In this document: positions 36,901 through 42,900 of the stretch, piece by piece
Layout: each line of letters begins with the position of its first letter
Position numbering within the stretch: position 1 is the first letter of the stretch
DNA from: Siderastrea radians
Taxonomy: Eukaryota; Cnidaria; Anthozoa; Scleractinia; Rhizangiidae
NCBI GenBank assembly: GCA_964017195.1
Contig: OZ024890.1
Coordinates: forward strand, 18,159,701 to 18,223,700
Reading direction: 5' to 3'
Length of the DNA stretch: 64,000 bases
Position numbers and translations under genes: made by a program
The notes under the pieces: model-generated
The model's database searches: none
What the model was told of the DNA's origin: nothing
Seen by the model: only the letters and a program-made list of their open reading frames with translations

Positions 36901-39900
36901 TGTGAACAAGAGAGCGAATCCCTTGAACATTTATTTATTACATGTCCCTATGCAAAGAGTTTCTGGCTGGACTTCATTAGTTGGTGTAAAAAAATAAATA
37001 TAGATCTGGAGGAACTTTCAAGCACTAATATACTTTTTGGAATATGGCAAGGGAAGGAAGACTTTCTACTAATCAATCATCTTATAATCTTAGCAAAGCA
37101 ACACATCTATGAATGTCGCATGAAACGTGTCCATCCATCTTACAGAATCTTTACAAATAAGGTTGAATACGTTTATCGATTAGAGTCACAAATAGGGAAA
37201 TTAAATAACAAGGAGTCCAGTCACAAACGTAAATGGAAAAAGTATACAGATTAAATGTTTTAAATAGGACTTAGCTTTCCCTCAGTAGCAAGTTGTAATC
37301 ATGTAAATAGATATTTGTAGGTGATGTAAATAACCAGTTTGGCTTGTAAGCGTCACATCAATGTATGTTAGTATTGTTGTAAATAACTTACGTAGTAAGC
37401 TTGTAATAGTATTGTAAGTAATGTGTCTGTGTTGTAATAAAGGTTGCATTAAAAAAAAAAAAAAAAAAAAAAAACCTTAAAGGGGCACTGTCACCAATTT
37501 TTAGGATTGCTAAAAAAAGCTTAAAGGGATATTGCAACCAGAGGATACCCAAAAATACTGGTTCAGTGTGGTTTAAAATTACTCTAACAGTTCCCTGAAA
37601 CTTCAATAAAACTATATCTGCGTCCGTTTGGCAGCAGATCACTGGGATGAAAATGGATTGCAACTTGAAAACATTAGGCTAAGGTTTCTCCTTAGTTTCT
37701 TGGCAAAATCGCCAGAACCTGACTATGGTTTGTTCTCCCTTTGCAAAAAATCATTTGATTCTTTTCTGTTAATGCTCTAGGAGCATTTCGGGTATGAGAA
37801 AAGGTATATAAAATATTTTTGAGAACATTCTTCAACCGAAAACCAGACTTGAAAATCACGGTGACAGAGCCCCTCTAAATAGGGTGCAAGCTTTAACAAG
37901 GCACCCCTTTACCCAAAAACTTAACAAATACTGTATCATTCAATTGCAAAAAAATTTGAGTAAAGCCAACGGAGTTTACAGGGTTGAAAGTTTAATCTTT
38001 TGGAAGAATATACTGATGAGTTGGCTCATAGATGAAAATAAAATGGTGAAAGTGTTAAGATTGTCTAAAACAATTGCTAGTAGAGTCAGTGGAGTTTGTT
38101 GGTCATTTGCCGAGTTTACAGCGTTCGGTGAAATCCGTCTGTTGACTTTGTCAAGTCGTCAAGATGCTTTGCTGGTCAGTCCAGCTTGTCTAGTTGGTTT
38201 GCGTGGTGGGGTTCGTACTGTCTTATAGTATGTAAGGATTGTTGATCGATTTTTAAGTAAGACTTGTTGTGTTCAGTTGTCAAGTTGTGTCAAGGTCTGG
38301 AACATTTCATCTCCCAGTAAGTGAGGTTTGTTGAGTATATCGAGTTGTGTGGTTCTTACTGTCTTAGAGAAAGTGAGCATTATTGAGTTTGCCTATTTGG
38401 TAAGGAGTTGCGTCGGGTTGTACTGAGGTTTGAAGTTTTAGTCTGCCTCAGTGGTGACAATTAGTCGACTTGGTCGAGTTGGTCAGCTTGTGGATTCCTG
38501 CTGTCTTAAAATAAGTGAGGATTGTCAGGTTTGTCTGTTTGGTAAGGGTTGTTTTGTTTGTCGAGTTGTGTTGAGATGAGAAGATTTTGTCTGCCAGTGA
38601 GTGAGGGTTGTGGAGTTTGTCGAGTTAGCCACGTAGTAGTGGGGTTCCTACTGTCTTAAAGTAAGTGAAAGATGTGGAGTTTATCTATTTGGAAAGGGTG
38701 GTTGAGTTTGTCTAGTTCTCTGGTGTAGAGATTGTCTGCCAGTGAGTGAGGTTGGTTGAGTACGTTACTAACGTACAAGTTTAACATAGACGGAATACTA
38801 GAAATGCTGAACTTGTCAACAATGCAACACAACACAAGGCAACGGAACACAACAGATCACAACGCAACTCAACAGATACAACACAACAGCGACACAACGG
38901 ATCGCAACACAATGCAACGCAACAAAACAGACACAACACAACGGATCGCAAAACAACGCAATGCAAACACAACACAATGGAACACAACACAACAGACACA
39001 ACACAACAGAACTCACCTCAACACAACAAAACATGAAATAAAAACCATGCACATATGCTAGACAAACCAGTCGAGGTAACGTTAAGCTCGACCAAAAACT
39101 CCACAGAAAAAAACCGTCAAAAAACGCTACAGGTAAACAGCTTGATCCATAAACTTACAGAAACAAACTTGACCAATATTGCCTAAATATACTATATATG
39201 GGCCTCATCTACAGGTGTTGTTCCATCGTGCATGTACAAGACTCAAACTGTCAACTTAAACACAAGAAGAGCCCACACCTCTAGTATGGACACCCACTCT
39301 TTGAAGAAATTCAAGGCATATAAAGCTAGTATGCAAATTGCTTTGAGGAATGCACCCAAAATATCCACTATGTTTCAATGTCTAGCTAAAAGACGACTGA
39401 TGCCTCACATCAAATTAATGTCAAAAAAAAGTTAATTTCAAATAACAGCAGCTTACCTGGCTGGACTCCGTGGATGTGACTTAGCAAATTTCCTTTGTGC
39501 ATGCACCACTTTGCCTGGCCTACTAAACCAAAGATTGATCAGAAATACTTAGAAAAAGAAATTAACTGAAAGTTTTTTAGGAAGACTACATGATATGAGT
39601 TAGAAACAAGTTTCTTGCCCGTACATTAGGTGAACTTAAGCAAACTGACATTCCTTAGCCATCACATCCACAGGACACAAAAGCCACTGGACACCAAAAA
39701 AAAAAACTTAAGGCTTTCATGCCAGTAAGTGAGGAGCAAAAACAAGCTAACTAAAAAGGAAACAGTCAAGTTCCAGTTAACATCTGTGGCTCGTGAATGA
39801 CTGTGCTTAAGTTCCCTGAACAAGCCAACTAAAAAGGAAACAGTCAAGTTCCAGTTGACATCTGTGGCTCATGAATAACTGTGCTTAAGTTCCCTCGTGG

Positions 39901-42900
39901 GAGGGAAGCACTCTAGGGCATGTACCCTCATTTAAAATGTTAAAAGATCAGTAGATAATTCTCATAATGGACATCCACAGGAAGCCCAGAGGGCTGTCTG
40001 GCCAAGGCCTTGGATAGAGTTCACATGCATTAATATTGTTTTCTACTGGCTGGAACTTACATTACGTACTAACAGAATCTGAAATTTTAAGAACCCCTAG
40101 CTAATAGTTTAGGTTTGATGGGTTGTGGCAGCAACCCAGTGCAAGACCTAAAAGTTGTAGTCACTTTCAGTTGATAAAATTTAACTGAGCTTAGCTGACT
40201 GACTGACTGACTGACTGACTGACTGACTGACTGACTGACTGACTGACTGACCAACTGGCTGGCCAGCCAACCCACCAAACAGTCAACCAACCAGGGATGA
40301 TGCCACTAGAGCATGACCTACATTACAGAAGCTGATAAATTTGCAACATCCATATGCAGAACTTACTTCTTCTCCTCTTTCCTCAATTTCTTGACTGGCG
40401 ATTGGTCACTTCCAGCATTAGTACCATCAGCTTTACTGCTTATTTGAGTTTCAAATCCTTTCCTCTTTCGACGTCTCTTCCTTTTAGCCTTTAAGAGAAG
40501 TTCTTTTTCTGGCTCAGAGATACAATCCTTATTTATTTTTCCACCTGCAGACTTATTCATGGCAACAAATACAGCCAATGCTCCTCTTTGCCTCTTCTTC
40601 TTCTTCTTTGACTTCCCATTCAGGGTACTAGAAGAACCTGTTCCACTCCCATTCCCTGGAAATTTTGTTGGCGACGCAGTTCTAAAGAAAGCTCTTGAAT
40701 TCATTCCTTTCTCTTTCTTTTTCTTTATGACATAATTAAGAAGTTTGCTTGGTTCCTTGGACATTTTTAACTTCTTTTTTATTGTCGAATCACCCAGGAA
40801 GGGATGATGCAACTCTGTGCTTTGTCCAGTGTTACACTGACCAGATTCACTAGCACTATTATTGTTGTCAAACACATCAGGAGTGATACATGGCTTGCTC
40901 ATAATTACTTCTTCCATGGAATTAACAATGCTGGAATCATGAGAGCCATTACTACTTGCTGTGTCACTACTTGTTGTTGACTTGTGGTTGGAAAGCTTGT
41001 TTGGTGAAGGCTTTTTGGACTCGACCAGTGAGGCATACATTGCCCTACGTAACATAAGTTCCTCCTTATGCAGCAGGCCTCCATTGTATTCCTAACAAAA
41101 GAAAACAATAATTTATAATGGTATCAATTTGCTTAGCATCAGACATCTATATAATGTCCTAGAGTTTGCCCAACTGGAAAATTTTCAGAATAAATGGAAC
41201 ATCCAAAATTCCTAGCCTGCATAGCAGGCTTAAACAGGGAGGGGGAAGGGGAGCAAGAATGCAGGAGAAGGGGGGCTGAGGGCTAGGGACAAGGGAATGC
41301 CTGCTACAAAGACCCCTATTTTTCAAAACAGGGGTCTGATTGGTTAATTTTTGACAGTAAGTCCTACGGGAATGACGTAACTTGATGAGGACGTGTAGTT
41401 AGAAGATTTGAACTTGGTTGCAGCAGGCTGAGCCAGGAAGTGAAATTGTCTTGAAACCAGAGCGAGAAACAGCAGTTAGAGCTCTTCTAAAGGGAAAAGT
41501 TGCCAACAGGATACGGTCCTAGAAAGAAGAGATTTAATTTGTCATTGTCAGCGATGATTTAAAAAAAGCATTGCACCGTTTCACGCGTGAATTTCTAGGC
41601 AGTGTAAATATCTCGTTATCGGAATGAAAACTCGCCCTTTGAGAACTATAAATTGGAAGAAGAAGCCCTAAGAAATGCTCCACACCTTAAACAGTGGAAC
41701 TCAGAGAACTAAAAGTGAAGAAATTATTCTTTGAGAACAGACGGTTGTTTTAAAGAGAAATCTGCAGTTGCAATGACATCCCTCAAGCTGTTGACTTTGT
41801 AGGGAGTCCATGGTAAAGTAACTTACGTTTTTGATTGTAATTTGTATTGAAATATATTTTTTTAATTGTCCGATTCTTCATATTATGGCTTTCGCGTAAC
41901 TTTTGAAATTTCAAAACGTGCACTTCGGTCAATATCAATCCCATTCAAAATGTATCGGGGTTCTTCGCTTACATGTTTTAAAGTAAGCCTTCCTTTCCTA
42001 GAAGCGAAAATTGCACGCGTTTGGTTTTCAGAAGCAAAGAGGGGTTTACCTTAATAAATCTTTTTATTTAGAAAAGCTTCCTGTCTCTTATTTCGAAAAT
42101 GAGTGCAATTATAAGTTGTTCTTTGATTGGAAAAAAATTCTCATCCTAACTTTATTTTTAGACGCTTCATTAAATTCCTGTGTGCAGTCAGTCATGCAGA
42201 AAAGCCCACGTCTGTTTCTGATTGGTGGTTGCACTGACAGTTAACTTTATTGGATTGCCGAAAAATTGGTGGGCGGAGAGGAAAAACTGGGGGTCTCTGT
42301 AGCAGGCCTTCCCTCATCCCTAGCTCCCAGAACCCCATTTTTCTTCCGCATTCTCACTCCCCTTCCTCTTCCCCGTTTACGCCTACTATGCAGGCTAAAA
42401 ATTCCCAACCATTATATCAAAATGGAATGTTGTGTTCCATTTGCCTTTTTCTACCAATTCCAGTTCCTGTGCCAATAGTCAAACTAGTTCAAGACTCTCT
42501 CTGTAAATAAGAGTGAAATGCACAAATGGTGCACACCAATCTCAAACAGAATTTCCCATTTGGGAGGTTTTTCTTTTCATTTGCACAAACCATGGGCCAA
42601 ATGGTTTCCCCATGTAAATGGTAAACAACTGTGGTGCCCAATTTACCTTTCACCAACTCAGTTGACATCAAAATAAAATGTTTCACTTGCCCACCAGTGC
42701 CACACCAGAGTTGCTCTAGAAGATAATCCCTTCATCAATTTTTTCCAATATTATGGTTACAGCAAAGGCTCTAGTTACAGAACAACCATTTTGAAAAATT
42801 GCGCTAAAACATGCACGGGGGCTGGGGTATACGTAGAAATTGGCGTCTTCTTGAAGACTTGTGTTTCGATAATTTCAAGGATTCATTCTTAGCTTATTGG

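Larger units (their letters stand above)
32069..37474 (+). mobile_element. Full-length L1-type LINE with two intact ORFs
   Basis: A 5.4-kb element with a short 5' leader (about 74 nt), ORF1 (32143-33075), a 420-nt spacer, ORF2 (33496-37254), a 3' UTR, AATAAA and a 24-nt poly-A tail. A target-site duplication CCTTAAAGGGGC flanks it (32057-32068 and 37475-37486). Both ORFs are uninterrupted, which implies recent insertion. It lies antisense to JARID2 in intron 3. Confidence 0.93.
32063..37874. mobile_element. TTAA-flanked MITE interrupted by the L1
   Basis: The left TIR begins at 32063 after TTAA (32059-32062) and is cut by the L1 within the first few bases. The right part resumes at 37481 with AGGGGCACTGTCACC and ends GGTGACAGAGCCCCT at 37874, followed by CTAA (one change from TTAA). 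It shares its interior with the exon-disrupting MITE at 5.87 kb. Confidence 0.7.
31617..39131. mobile_element. Outer inverted-repeat element in JARID2 intron 3 (hosts nested insertions)
   Basis: The left end TGTAGTGTTTTTTGACCG, with GGAGTTTTTGGTCGAGCTCA and TTACCTCGAC, is matched in inverse at 39067-39131 (GTCGAGGTAACGTTAAGCTC, then AAAAACGCTACA). The inverted arms are about 65 bp and then continue into matching TTGTGTTG-rich sequence. Without the nested elements the host is about 1.7 kb. No target duplication was identified with confidence. Confidence 0.6.

Noticed and set aside
38756..39061. Thr/Asn/Gln-rich plus-strand ORF and Cys/Val-rich minus-strand ORFs
   Set aside because: Translations of the ACAAC-type microsatellite.
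40087..40290. Minus-strand ORF with Ser-Gln-Ser-Val repeats
   Set aside because: Reading of the (GACT)n microsatellite.
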